DNA from: Campanula takesimana
Lineage: Eukaryota; Streptophyta; Magnoliopsida; Asterales; Campanulaceae
DNA: 64,000 bases
Direction: 5' to 3'
Assembly (NCBI GenBank): GCA_026119855.1
Contig: JAOWBW010000360.1
Span: 620,001-684,000, forward strand
Below are positions 1-9,879 of this stretch, piece after piece (position 1 is the stretch's first letter; every line of letters begins with the position of its first letter). A program made the position numbers and the translations under genes. The notes under the pieces were generated by a model. It searched no databases. It saw nothing but the letters and a program-made list of their open reading frames with translations, and was not told the DNA's origin.

Positions 1-59
1 AATTGCCATTTTATCAAATTGTATCAATTAGAGTTATAATTTTAACCACAGTTATTTCC

Positions 60-711
60 TTTAGGTTTGACAAGTCTATCTTACCTTTCCTTTGGCACTT
101 GGCCCTTTTCCATCATGAACCATGAGCACTGGAGAATCATTCTCCACTATCTTCTTTTCCACAGTTCTAGCATGTTAATGCAACTTGGAGAGATTCTTAT
201 TCATTCCAAATATGTTACATTTCATCACAAAGTGATTATAACTCTTAATAATGAATTAAGAATAAGATCCATAGCTAGCTCCAATCCAATTACACTGCCA
301 AGTTTCTCAAGATACTCTACATAGCCTTTCTTCTTAAGCATGTGAGGTTCCACTTATTGCCCTTCACTCCTTTTCCAAGAAGTGAATGCAACAATGATTT
401 TATACCTCTCTTGACTAGATTGCTCTTTGAAACATGTAACTCAACTCCATGCCTATCTCACAGGCTTCCACAAGTTCCAAACTTTGTTGGATTTTTGAGC
501 ACATAATCGCGAGCATGAGACAACTCACATTCCTAGAATCATACTCATGATTCTTGTGATTGTGTACTCCGGCATTGGGTTCTTTAGGAATAGGCCCATC
601 AAGAATGTACAACACATCTTCTTGCCTTAGAACAATTCTTAGGCTCAGGATCCAATCCATGAAGTTTGTACCATTCTCTTGAAGCTTATCCTTAACAAGG
701 ATTGATCGCAA
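60..711 (-). pseudogene. copia gag N-terminal region, broken
   Basis: The 98-codon open segment (711 to 415) contains LNGTN-like, WILSLRIVLRQ and VLDGPIP-type blocks typical of the first part of plant copia gag. These proteins form the particle shell. After its stop, more gag is recognisable in other frames downstream: a block reading GYVEYLEKLG, then a LELAMDLIL block, then, after a further shift near 240, a block with FVMKCN and MLRTVEKK. Gag therefore continues through at least two frame breaks and is not functional here. The zinc knuckle and pol would lie to the left, outside the window. Confidence 0.75.
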
Positions 712-2231
712 CGAAGTTAGTTGTCATAATCTACAACTCATGCAAAATTTCCAAAATTTTACAAGTATCAATCTCATTAAAGAGATAAATAATGTATTTT
801 TCCAAAAAAAAAAAATACTCCCACTAAATTATATAACCTTCTTATAAATCCAATGTATAATATAATTCAAATGGGCTAAGATCCAACTTTAATTTAATTT
901 CAAGTCCGCGGAGGCGGATTACACAAAATCAAATTAATTAGGTAGACAATTTATTGTCAATCATATCCAATATGATTCTTAGGGATCCAATTTCAAAAGC
1001 ATGTTTAATCTCATCTTTGCCTAGGCCCAAAACTGTTTTGACGCCTTATTAATTTCAACCATTTTAAACACATAGTTAATGTGCCTCGCGTGGGCGTGCC
1101 CACATTATCTATCTTGCGCATACATAAATAAAGTCAATGCACCTCGCGGAGGCGAAAACTACATTGAAATTACTCATATACTAACAAGTGTTTTGATCAT
1201 GGCATGGCAAAAAGAACTTAAAACTTTCATGAAGGTTCATCACCATATAGCATACAACACATTTATGAGCACACAAGATAAACATGTTACGCATCAAGTT
1301 TAGCCACTAAATTAATCTCCATTAATTTAAGCATAATATTTATGTGTCATTAGTTTCTCTATAACTATGACGATGAGACTATTTGAACTTTGGTTATCAT
1401 CTCCAAATCAAGACAACAAGAAGTGCGGTTGAACTAAGCCTTCGGCAACCACAATCCCGCACTAATTCAAGAAACCAAGAAAGTAGTCCATGTGGCTGAA
1501 ACTAAGCAATAGATGGTCTCGATAAACGTAGGCCAATTGCATCCACAATTCCACATGGATCTCCAATCTTTGAATCAAGAACTTTGTTTCTCAATTTTAG
1601 CAATTATGAAATCTTCATAATTTTAACTTCGTTTTATCTTTGAATCTTTGATTGCGATCAAATTTGGGAAACACAATCTCGATGAATGTAGATTAGACAT
1701 CCAAACTTTGAACCAATCTTAGAATCACAAGATAAAACAAATAAGAAAATAAAACCCCGAGATTTGCACCCAAACCAATTGCCCAATACCCGCTCCAGAC
1801 CAGCAGGTCCGGCCGGGTACTGTCACTGGTCCGGTCGGACCTCCTCGAAAAATTCTAGATTTTTGAATCTGATCAAAACCAAACGCCAGAACCATGCTCC
1901 AGACCCAAGGGTCCGGCCGGGTCCTTGCTCTGGTCTGATCGGTCCTACGCCAACAATTCCAGAAATTTTAAAGTTTGAAAATTTGTCTCAAAATTATTTT
2001 TCCCCGATTATCAAAACTTTGATCCAATCAAAAATTTATAACCCAAGCAATTTTAAATCCACCATAATTTTTATTGCGATTGAATAGTGCGATTAAAGTT
2101 TATAAAACAATAAACCACATAAAATCATATAACACATAAACATCATAATCCAATATTCATATCATGCTAGGTACATAAACAAACAATTTTTATACGCACA
2201 ACATGATCTAGTATTGAAATAATCAACATGA
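712..2231 (-). other. copia-1 leader, non-coding
   Basis: This is AT-rich sequence between primer site and gag, with no convincing coding region. It is unusual in holding four GC-rich words (at 1806, 1828, 1910 and 1932) related to GGTCCGGCCGGG in otherwise AT-rich DNA. The two pairs have a 22-bp period and are 82 bp apart. The 107-codon plus-strand ORF across them looks accidental. Confidence 0.6.
1806..1945. repeat. GC-word pairs in copia leader (22-82-22 spacing)
   Basis: Word starts counted by hand: 1806, 1828, 1910 and 1932. Each resembles GGTCCGGYCGG and is wholly or partly self-complementary. The intervening sequence does not look repeated, so this is not a plain tandem repeat. Confidence 0.7.
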
Positions 2232-2249
2232 ACGGGGCTTTGATACCAC
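2232..2249 (-). other. primer binding site, initiator-Met type (copia-1)
   Basis: Directly inside the LTR edge the minus strand reads TGGTATCAAAGC. This matches the TGGTATCAGAGC complement of plant initiator tRNA-Met used by most copia elements, with one difference. It fixes the LTR border at 2250 and the element orientation. Confidence 0.85.
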
Positions 2250-3750
2250 TGTTGGGTTTCGTAGCAACATGCGCAGCGGAAAATAGCATTTAAAATTTTA
2301 TGAAACCCAAAGCCTATAGATCCATTCATATGATTAAGTCAAATACAACATAATGAATACTAGAATACTAACCCTTGATGCCTTTGATTTTACAACCTTG
2401 AATTCGATAGAGGCTTGAAATCTTGATCACGAACAAAGCAAGAATCATGAACTATGAAGATGATAAGTTTCATCCTCTAGTGGTATCCACACCACGAACG
2501 AATATCAAGAACACTTGATCTTGGTTGCTAGACCAAATCATGAAACACGCTTTCATGATGTATAGAACGATATGGAATAATTATGTGTGTGTATTCTTGT
2601 TCTTCAATCTAGGGATATCTTAGAACAAGAATTAACCCTCTCAAACCCTTGGAGGCACTCACAAACATAACATGATGATCAATCTGATTAGGGCAAGTAG
2701 AGGCTATTTAAATACAGGTTAGACCTATTCCAATTAGGTAACTTATGTCTAAACCCGCAAGAAATCGTAATTAGGAAAGTTCCAATTCGGAGCCGACTGG
2801 TCAGCCCGGGTCACCAGTCAGATCCGCCCGGGTATTGATAGGGTCCGGCCAGGTCCTTTACAAGGTCCGACCGGACCTATCCCTTTTCCTCAATTTTCTT
2901 TCTTGCTCCTCTAATTTCCAAAATCCTTATAAAGTCCTTCGACCCATAATTCCAATTAAGTCCTTTTAAGATTCGTTCTATTGTGTGTGACCCTCTAGGA
3001 TTACACTAAGTTGGCAATGGGTTCAAACATGAAACCATAAGATATGATTAGGTTCTAGCAAACCATTATACTTACCCAAATAGTGTAACTACATACAAGT
3101 TCTCATTCCTTTAGAACATGTCATAATCCATTTGTCCACGATGTCTTTGAACATAAGTCATGGTCAACAAGTCAACTTGTATTGTTCAATACTTTTCTCG
3201 ATCCCGAATATGTTGATAATCCAAATGACATTGATCCAATCAATTCATTTGAGTTTGGCCATACATTTCATCAACATCATTCCTTCAAGGGGCCCAAGCT
3301 TGACATCTCTCCGAAGAGGGACAAATCCATCATAGCTTATTATTCTTCCCTACATGAATCCGATTATGCCAATCATACCCTTTATAACTACCCGGTTAAA
3401 GGTAGTATTTGAATATGCCAAACATAATGTTTATCAAGTGGAAGACTATAATAACTACATGTCTAAGGATTCAAATGACATAACTAATATGAGATATATA
3501 TATGACATTGACCATGATATAGATCCCATAAAGCGGATCATGTCCAGTACCTTGTTCCAAACAAACACCCATAAACCTAACATGATCATCCCATGATCAT
3601 TTAGCCTTTATACTAGTGCTTAACAAGCTCTAGGGACGAAGATTATTATAAGCAAACATGAGCGTTAATAATAACCTAAATATCTCTTCATTAATATGAA
3701 TAGAATGATAACACATACAACGTTTTATAAACGTGCCTAGGGCACCAACA
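2250..3750 (-). repeat. 5' LTR of copia-1
   Basis: A 1,501-bp LTR with inverted ends TGTTGG...CCAACA. It is bounded on one side by the primer site and on the other by the B coding sequence. It is AT-rich except for four GC-rich words starting at 2799, 2821, 2842 and 2864 (periods 22, 21, 22). The last word, GGTCCGACCGGACC, is nearly a perfect palindrome. I see no gene here; short ORFs at 3132-3596 look accidental. Confidence 0.85.
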
Positions 3751-4922
3751 CCACAAGTTCTACTTCAGGTTGCATGCTTGGACTGAAGTCTGCCACAAAG
3801 TCTGTAAGTGCCTGTGATTTTATTGCAGTTCGTGGCTCGTATCTGATATCATATGTGCTTAGATGTACGGACCAATTTGCCATCCTTCCAGACATCTCTG
3901 GCCTTCTCATAACATTCTTAATTGGATAATTAGTACGAATATAGATAATATGAGTTTCAAAATAATGCCTTAATTTGATTGATGCAGTAATTAAAGCTAG
4001 AATTAACTTTTCTAGATGGGAGTACCTGGTTTCCGCATCTAAAAGAGTTTTACTTACATAGTATATAGGATTTTGGTTACCATCTTGCTCACGTACAAGG
4101 ACTGCACTAACAGCTGCTTCTGAAACGTCCAGGTATGCATATAACGGTTCCCCTTCTTGAGGTCTGGCTAACAATGGAGATGTCGACATATACTGCTTTA
4201 AATCTTGAAATTCCTTCTCATGTATTTCTGTCCATTCAAATCTGCTATTCTTCTTCAAGATGTCATAGAATGGCTTGCATCTCTCTAAAGATTTTGAAAT
4301 AAACCTGTTGAGGGCTGCTACCTTTCCCGTCAATCTTTGAACATCTTTAACAGTCCGAGGTGACGTCAGGTTAATGATTGCTCTTATCTGCTCTGGACTT
4401 GCTTCAATTCCTCTTTGTGTCACCATATAACCCAGGAATTTTCCATAACTCATGCCGAAGTTACACTTTGTTGGATTCAGCTTCATATTGAATGCATCCA
4501 GGATGTCAAGTGCTTGAGTGATATCTCGGACATGGTTTTCTGCTTTCTTTGATTTGACTACCATATCATCGATGTAAACCTCCATAGTTTTACCTATCTG
4601 GTCCTTGAACATCATATTGACAAGCTTCTGGTATGTTGCACCTGCATTTCTTAGTCCGAATGGCATAGCAATATAACAATATATACCTGTGGGTGTAATG
4701 AAGGCGGTGTCTTCTTGGTCAGACGGCTCCATCTGAATCTGCTGAAATCCTGCGGATGTGTCCATGAATGTCAAAATATCGTGCCCAGATGTATTGTCTA
4801 CCAAGGTGTCGATGTGCGGAAGAGGAAAAGGATCTTTAGGGCATGCTTTGTTCAGGTCTGTGAAATCAACACAAACTCTCCATTTGCCGTTTCTTTTCTC
4901 TACCACAACAACATTAGCCAGC
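3751..4922 (-). pseudogene. Element B reverse transcriptase core and RNase H
   Basis: The open frame runs from 4922 to the copia junction. In order it holds the RT palm blocks (WRVCVDFTDLNKACPKD, FMDTSAGFQQI, MPFGLRNAGATYQ, catalytic YIDDMVV), the connection region and a first RNase H domain ending near QALTDFVADF. It lacks its RT N-terminus, which lies 30 kb away at 35549-35718, and everything after RNase H. An apparent 425-codon ORF starting at 5014 is partly artefact, because its first 30 or so codons come from the LTR of A. The frame is open across this piece, but B has stops elsewhere. Confidence 0.9.
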
Positions 4923-5936
4923 TGTAGACACCCCGCCTTGGACCGCTCACCCCGATTGCACATTTGATCTTGTGTTTCTCCCCATTTTAAGTGTTTCTCG
5001 CTAGTTTCTGTCACTTCCGTTAAGTTCCTGACTGACTTCGTTAAGTCCAGGGACTAAACTGAATAACAGGGCCGACTTTCTAGTCCATTCTGTCAAAATT
5101 GCCTTCTCTGAGTCGCGCGCCTCCGACAGGAGGAGCCAGGCGCGCGCGCCTCCCGCCCCCAAAGCAGGAAGCGCACGCCTCTGGGCGTCAGTTACAGATT
5201 TCTGGCCAGGATTCTCTCCCTTGCTCAATTTACAGGATTTTGCCCGGGAAGGATTTCTTGGTGACTGATTTTTTGCACCAAAAACACCTCTCTTTCACCT
5301 ATAAAAACCTCTCTTTACCTCCATTTTCAAGGACCGAAAAACCTTAGACCTTGGACTTTGGATCTTTTACTCAAAAATCTTACATTTTCAACAAAGAAGC
5401 CAAATTTCTTACCTTCAAGGCATTTCCAAAGGCATTCATCAAGAAGTGTTTGAAGTCTCTCGAAGAGTAGGTAAAAACCATTTCCTTCCTCTTCTCGACT
5501 TCATCTCTTTTCTCTTCCCTTTTGTTTTATCAAAGTGCAATCACCCAAATCATTTTGGGACATGACTCTAATGATCACCTCATCTCATTGAGGTTGGTTA
5601 AGGAGTTATCTCCTACATTCCAAACTCTATTTTAAAACCCCTTTTACGATTTAAAGAAGAAGAAGAAGAACGTTTATCATTCATGTAGATTTTGATCAAG
5701 CAAGACCAACTTTAGTTGGGCGAGATGGGTGTTTCGGTACTTCCCATCTCGTAATCTAACCCCTGAACCTCAAAATAAAGAATCTCTGTTTTCGCAATCA
5801 AACTTAGGCTATTATCAATAGGTTTTTCTTATGTTCCTCAAAACATAGGTGGCGACTCTAAACAATCTAAAACAAGTTAGACATCCTAGGATAATTCACC
5901 GCTCTAGCCAAGTTATGGTTTCCCGGGGTATCTACA
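4923..5936 (+). repeat. 5' LTR of element A
   Basis: Starts TGTAGACACCCCGCC and ends GGGGTATCTACA. A TATA box (TATAAAAA) lies at 5300-5307, so transcription probably starts around 5330. About 120-190 bp upstream of it sit three GC words whose CCTCC or CCTCT ends fall at 5120, 5149 and 5178. That is a period of exactly 29 bp. Left target duplication CCAGC is at 4918-4922. The closest relatives in the window are the LTRs of F, G and H. Confidence 0.95.
5113..5182 (+). repeat. Triple GC-word module in A LTR (29-29 spacing)
   Basis: Three words of the form CGCGCGCCTCC stand at 29-bp intervals, with spacers that differ from one another. The matching module in the 3' LTR begins near 34725. The same 29-29 pattern recurs in the leader and before the cargo genes. 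Confidence 0.8.
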
Positions 5937-5955
5937 GTGGCGACTCCGCTGGGGA
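5937..5955 (+). other. primer binding site, Arg type (element A)
   Basis: The sequence GTGGCGACTCCGCTGGGGA directly follows the LTR. It resembles the tRNA-Arg primer site reported for Ogre/Tat elements (from memory), and near-identical copies follow the LTRs of F (45560) and G (48266). Confidence 0.8.
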
Positions 5956-6226
5956 CTGTTTTGACGGTTAAACTTGCATTCTGATCGAAATCTACATCTT
6001 TTCTGGGCATTCTGATTCCTGATGGGGGAGGCACGCGCTTCTGGCCTCTTCAGCCTAAGGCGCGCGCATCCCGCATCAAGGACCAGAATCGCCCACTTCT
6101 TCATGTTCTTCATCTTCTTCTTCTGCTATTCTGCACTAATCATCTCCGCAGGGGTTACAATATGAACATAGGACCAGGGCAATCCCCTGAGTCCAAAATC
6201 TGACAATCTGACAGGTGTGACCAGAA

Positions 6227-6292
6227 GCGCGCGCCTCCTAATAGCATTGCGCCATGCGTGCGCATCCCGTATCAGCACTCAGAGGCGCACGC
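6227..6292 (+). repeat. Triple GC-word module in A leader (29-29 spacing)
   Basis: The 8-mers GCGCGCGC (6227), GCGTGCGC (6256) and GCGCACGC (6285) lie exactly 29 bp apart. The 18-bp GGGGTGTGG... motif begins 54 bp after the module ends. Confidence 0.75.
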
Positions 6293-6970
6293 TTCTGGGT
6301 TGGTTCCCAGAACAGAAACAGGTTTCAATGACTGAGCAGAACAGTGGGGTGTGGCCACAGTTGCCTGCATCAGAACAGAATTGAACCCTCGGACTGTTTT
6401 AATTTTGTGTTTTATTTACCGGTCACACGGGTGATTTGGGAGTTGTAATTTATGTGCTTATGTGTTTGGTTTTTTTTTGTTTTTCTTTCTTTTCAAAAAA
6501 AAATAAATAAATAAAATTTGTCACGTGATAGACCTCACACTACATGCACATATTCCTATGAACTGCTCACTATCGAGTCGCACAAGTCCAACCCCAAACC
6601 CGTCGAGGCCCGTCCTAGAAAGTTTCAAGCTCCACTCGACCTTGGCTCTTTCGAAGCGGTAAACCTCAGCCCGTGGCGTAGTTCAAAACTACATGTCGGG
6701 GGTGACCTTTGAGCCTCATATTCAAGCCGAGCACAAACCACACAATTCTAGTTAGGGTCTAACACTCCGTGACTCAAGTCGGTTTCCATGTACCGAGATT
6801 TCCCTAAACTAATGTCTTCAAATCATACATGCCAACTTGTTGAAACAGACGCAATAAAAATCCATACCCAAAAGTGGTTATTTTGGACGAAAATAAAAAT
6901 CCGTCCCCGCATGTATGCTTTACTACATTAATTTAGTTTAATCCCGATACATGTAGGATTCACAAGCGCG

Positions 6971-7031
6971 ATGGAATCCGATGAGTATATGGGACCGCGA
7001 GATGGTCTATATACTAGTGTGACGATTCCAT
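6971..7031 (+). other. Nested hairpin upstream of gag
   Basis: Three inverted repeats nest inside one another: ATGGAATC pairs with GATTCCAT, AGTATAT with ATATACT, and GACC with GGTC around a GCGAGAT loop. The structure is kept in F (46573-46633) and, with a 1-bp loss in the middle stem, in G (about 49286-49345). The position between primer site and gag suggests an RNA role such as packaging or translation control. That role is inference. Confidence 0.6.
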
Positions 7032-7293
7032 TATTTTCTTAGAAACCCCAAAAGGGATCCATTCCCTCCGACTTATAAAAAAAAAAAAAAAAAAAAAAAG
7101 AGTCTTTTCTTATGTGGTTCGAGTCGTGTGCCCAACTGTGTGTTCTAAGCCTCTTCGTTGACCGCAAGTGTTACTCAAGACTGACAAGGGCCTCTTCTGC
7201 AATATAGGTTCAATTGGTACTTACAGAGTCTACCGGGATTCGGTAAATCGGTTAGTCCGTGAAGAGATCACTCCAACAGCTCCAACATCAACC

Positions 7294-9879
7294 ATGACCG
7301 GCAGCAGCAACACCATGTCTCTCGAACAGCTTTCAACCATGGTCCAACTCCTCCAAGAGCAAGTCTCCACCCTTAATAAGGAGGCACAAAGCAAAGACGA
7401 CATTTGGCAATCCCACCTCGACAGCCAAAGGGAGGCCCACGAGGCCGAGATGGAGCTAATGAAAGAAAAGCTCACTAATCTTGCCAAGGGGAAGAATGAG
7501 CCCAAAATGGTAGATTCTATCATGGCCTACATCGACCAAAAATTCAATGGACTCAACATGGGGAAAGGCTCCAACACAAGCCTTTATCAATCATCCATCC
7601 TCATGAGTACTATGGCCGCTCTTCCTGATAAGTTCAAGATGCCCGACATAAGCAAATTCAAGGGCAACTCTTGTCCTATGGCTCACATTGAGACTTATAT
7701 TTGGGCAATGGTTCCGAAGAAGGTCTCCCCCAAGGTGATGGCTCAATGCTTTCCTCTCACTCTCGAGGGGGCGGCAAAAGATTGGTATGCTACTCTCCCG
7801 CTCACTGTCCATCTTGATTGGGCCTCCGCCATGCTTGCCTTCAAGAACCAATACCAAGGCAACACCACTCACCGGCCAACAAGGAAAGAGCTCGAGAATA
7901 CCACTCAAAGAGACAACGAGTCCTTCATTGACTTCACAAGGAGATGGAATGACAAACTCTCTGAAATTGTTGAGAGGCCGAACACAAAAGAGCAAATGGA
8001 CATCTTTCTCAAGTGTCTCAAGATTGATCTCCGCACCCACCTAAGTGGGGCTTGCTACTCCGACTTCTCCCAAATGTATGAGGCGGGGGTACGCATGGAT
8101 GACTTGCTCAAGGAGATTAAGAAGGCCACTCCTACTTACCGATACAAGGCCGCTTCCAAGTCCACAAAAGAGGCCTCAGTCAACGCCATCACTATCGATA
8201 AGGGGAATTACAAAAAGGTTCCTCCACCCCAAGGGAAGAAGTCCCGAAATGACCGTGTCTACACGCCTCTCCAAGGCATGACTCAAACTGAAGTTTTCGA
8301 GGTCCTCAAAGCAAAGGGTCAAGTCACACCCGTGCAAGGGTACCAACCCAAGACGGTCCACCCCAATCATGCTCACCACAAATATTGTGGCTACCACCAA
8401 TATAGTGGCCACACCACCGAGGATTGCTTCGTTCTCCGCAATGTCATTCAAGATCTCATAGACAAGAAAGAATTTGTAGTGACTAATGGCGAACATGTCA
8501 ATGTAATAGAGATAGGAGAACTCGAGGGGACCACCCATTCAATCCCAATTGTGAATGGGGGCCCCAATGTTATGAATAAACTTGACAATTCTTGTTATGT
8601 TGTAACTTACGATGAGGTAATGAGGGAAGTACTAGAGAATAGGAAAAAGAAGAAAGATGGGAACGTCAACATGCTAACTCGATCCGGTCGAGTCATAGCA
8701 AACAACCCTTCCACTTCCGCACCAAGCTCCTCTTCTCAAAGACCGCAAGCTCGCGACACTCCCGAAGATCCTCTACTTGTCCAACTCAAGAAAACTCAAG
8801 CCAACATCTCTATTTGGGACCTCATTGCATCCTCAAAGAAACACCGAGATCTTGTCATCCGCAATCTCGATGATACATCAGTTTCTCCCGATACTACTCC
8901 CGAGGACCTCACGGCAATGATCGGTCACATTCATTTCGGCAACGTCATCACCTTTGCCGATATGGACCTTCCACCATTTGGTTCCGACCACAACGAGGCT
9001 ATTTACCTCAAGGTACGAGCAAGGGGGAGGCCCATCTCAAGAGTCTTAGTGGACGGTGGTTCCGCACTCAACCTCATGCCTGGCAGAATCATGGGCATAC
9101 TGGGGCTTAAGGATTCCGACTTGAAGCCTTCTACTCAAGTAATCCGAGGTTATGACAGCACCGCCCGTACAGTCATGGGCATGATCGAAATAGACATTGA
9201 GTTTGGGAGCATGGTAATGTCCGTTCCATTCCAAGTGCTTGACATCCCGGCCTCGTTCAACTTACTTTTGAGTCGACCATGGATTCACAGTTCTAATGCC
9301 GTCCCGTCAACTCTCCACCAATGTGTCAAGATCCGAAATGGTGATGAAATAGTGACCGTCATGGCCGAAAACGTCACTATCCACAGAAAAGGTGAGCCCG
9401 TCCACCAAGTTCAGGATGGTTTACCAGACTCCACTCTCTCCGGCGTCTCAATCAACGCCATTGACAAAGAAGGGGGAAACGGATCATGGACCCCCAGCAA
9501 CCACAAAGTCCTCCGCATGATGAAGAATATGGACGACTTCCCTGGTTTAGGCCTAGGGAAATATCAACAAGGAATCCTACATCCTGTGCAAATCCCATTC
9601 GTCAAAAACACATTCGGTTTGGGGTACGAACCTTCCAGAGAAGACTTGAAACAAGAGCAAGCAATCAAGAACGAAAAGGCCCGAGCTCGTAAAGAAGGCC
9701 GTCGTTATGAGGTCCCTAATCTAAGGCCTTACCGTAAGACGTTGAATGGCTATTTTGTCCGCCAAGGGGAAGACGTTCCATACATGATCTTTCCCGAGCC
9801 ATGGGTTAACAATAAGGGTGTCAAAAAGCCCGGTCTCGAAATCTTCTCCGATTGTGAGATCCAGAAATCCAAAAGGTAA
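7294..9879 (+). CDS. Element A gag-protease
   Basis: I chose the ATG at 7294. The frame is open from a GTG at 7168, but F and G suggest upstream codons may also be used, and A has lost 1 bp there, so the start is uncertain. In order: an N-terminal coiled-coil-like region (LEQLSTMVQLLQEQV), the retrotransposon capsid domain around residues 100-300, a Tat-type zinc finger CX2HX4HX4C beginning CGYHQYSGH, then the aspartic protease with active-site block VLVDGGSALNL (DGG rather than DTG). A glycine-rich G-patch-like stretch (FPGLGLGKYQQGILHP) lies near the end. Gag builds the particle and the protease cuts the polyprotein. The frame ends at a TAA where H still has a sense codon, so the stop is probably an acquired nonsense mutation. 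Confidence 0.85.
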   Translation: MTGSSNTMSLEQLSTMVQLLQEQVSTLNKEAQSKDDIWQSHLDSQREAHEAEMELMKEKLTNLAKGKNEPKMVDSIMAYIDQKFNGLNMGKGSNTSLYQSSILMSTMAALPDKFKMPDISKFKGNSCPMAHIETYIWAMVPKKVSPKVMAQCFPLTLEGAAKDWYATLPLTVHLDWASAMLAFKNQYQGNTTHRPTRKELENTTQRDNESFIDFTRRWNDKLSEIVERPNTKEQMDIFLKCLKIDLRTHLSGACYSDFSQMYEAGVRMDDLLKEIKKATPTYRYKAASKSTKEASVNAITIDKGNYKKVPPPQGKKSRNDRVYTPLQGMTQTEVFEVLKAKGQVTPVQGYQPKTVHPNHAHHKYCGYHQYSGHTTEDCFVLRNVIQDLIDKKEFVVTNGEHVNVIEIGELEGTTHSIPIVNGGPNVMNKLDNSCYVVTYDEVMREVLENRKKKKDGNVNMLTRSGRVIANNPSTSAPSSSSQRPQARDTPEDPLLVQLKKTQANISIWDLIASSKKHRDLVIRNLDDTSVSPDTTPEDLTAMIGHIHFGNVITFADMDLPPFGSDHNEAIYLKVRARGRPISRVLVDGGSALNLMPGRIMGILGLKDSDLKPSTQVIRGYDSTARTVMGMIEIDIEFGSMVMSVPFQVLDIPASFNLLLSRPWIHSSNAVPSTLHQCVKIRNGDEIVTVMAENVTIHRKGEPVHQVQDGLPDSTLSGVSINAIDKEGGNGSWTPSNHKVLRMMKNMDDFPGLGLGKYQQGILHPVQIPFVKNTFGLGYEPSREDLKQEQAIKNEKARARKEGRRYEVPNLRPYRKTLNGYFVRQGEDVPYMIFPEPWVNNKGVKKPGLEIFSDCEIQKSKR

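Larger units (their letters stand above)
1..3750 (-). mobile_element. Ty1/copia retrotransposon, 5' part (copia-1)
   Basis: Read on the minus strand, this is the beginning of a copia element: 5' LTR (3750 to 2250), Met-type primer site, about 1.5 kb of leader, then the start of gag. The rest lies beyond the left edge. The right border is sharp: the LTR ends in CCAACA at 3750 and the RNase H reading frame of older element B begins at 3751, so copia-1 inserted into B. The far target duplication is outside the window. The gag is broken, so this copy is dead. Confidence 0.85.
5956..7293 (+). other. Long leader of element A
   Basis: About 1.3 kb without a convincing gene. It holds two GC-word modules. 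The first has words at 6033 and 6062 and a degenerate third site near 6091. The second has words at 6227, 6256 and 6285, all 29 bp apart. Further on come the motif GGGGTGTGGCCACAGTTG at 6346-6363, a nested hairpin at 6971-7031, an oligo(A) run around 7078-7099, and ACTGACAAGGGC at 7180-7191. F and G have matching leaders. A long leader is normal for Tat elements. Confidence 0.75.

Noticed and set aside
1764..2087. 107-codon ORF in the copia leader
   Set aside because: There is no recognisable domain, it crosses GC-word pairs in AT-rich leader, and its orientation is opposite to the element.
3737..5014. A single 425-codon gene spanning the LTR edge at 4923
   Set aside because: The first 30 or so codons come from the LTR of A. 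The true RT N-terminus of B lies at 35549-35718.
5113..5182. Regularly spaced short repeats looking like a tiny CRISPR array
   Set aside because: The DNA is eukaryotic, words are only 8-12 bp, copy number is three to eight, and no cas gene is present.
7591..8040. 149-codon minus-strand ORF opposite gag, with its counterpart at 50082-50453
   Set aside because: It is a shadow of the gag frame. No domain was recognised and it is expected from codon bias on the other strand.
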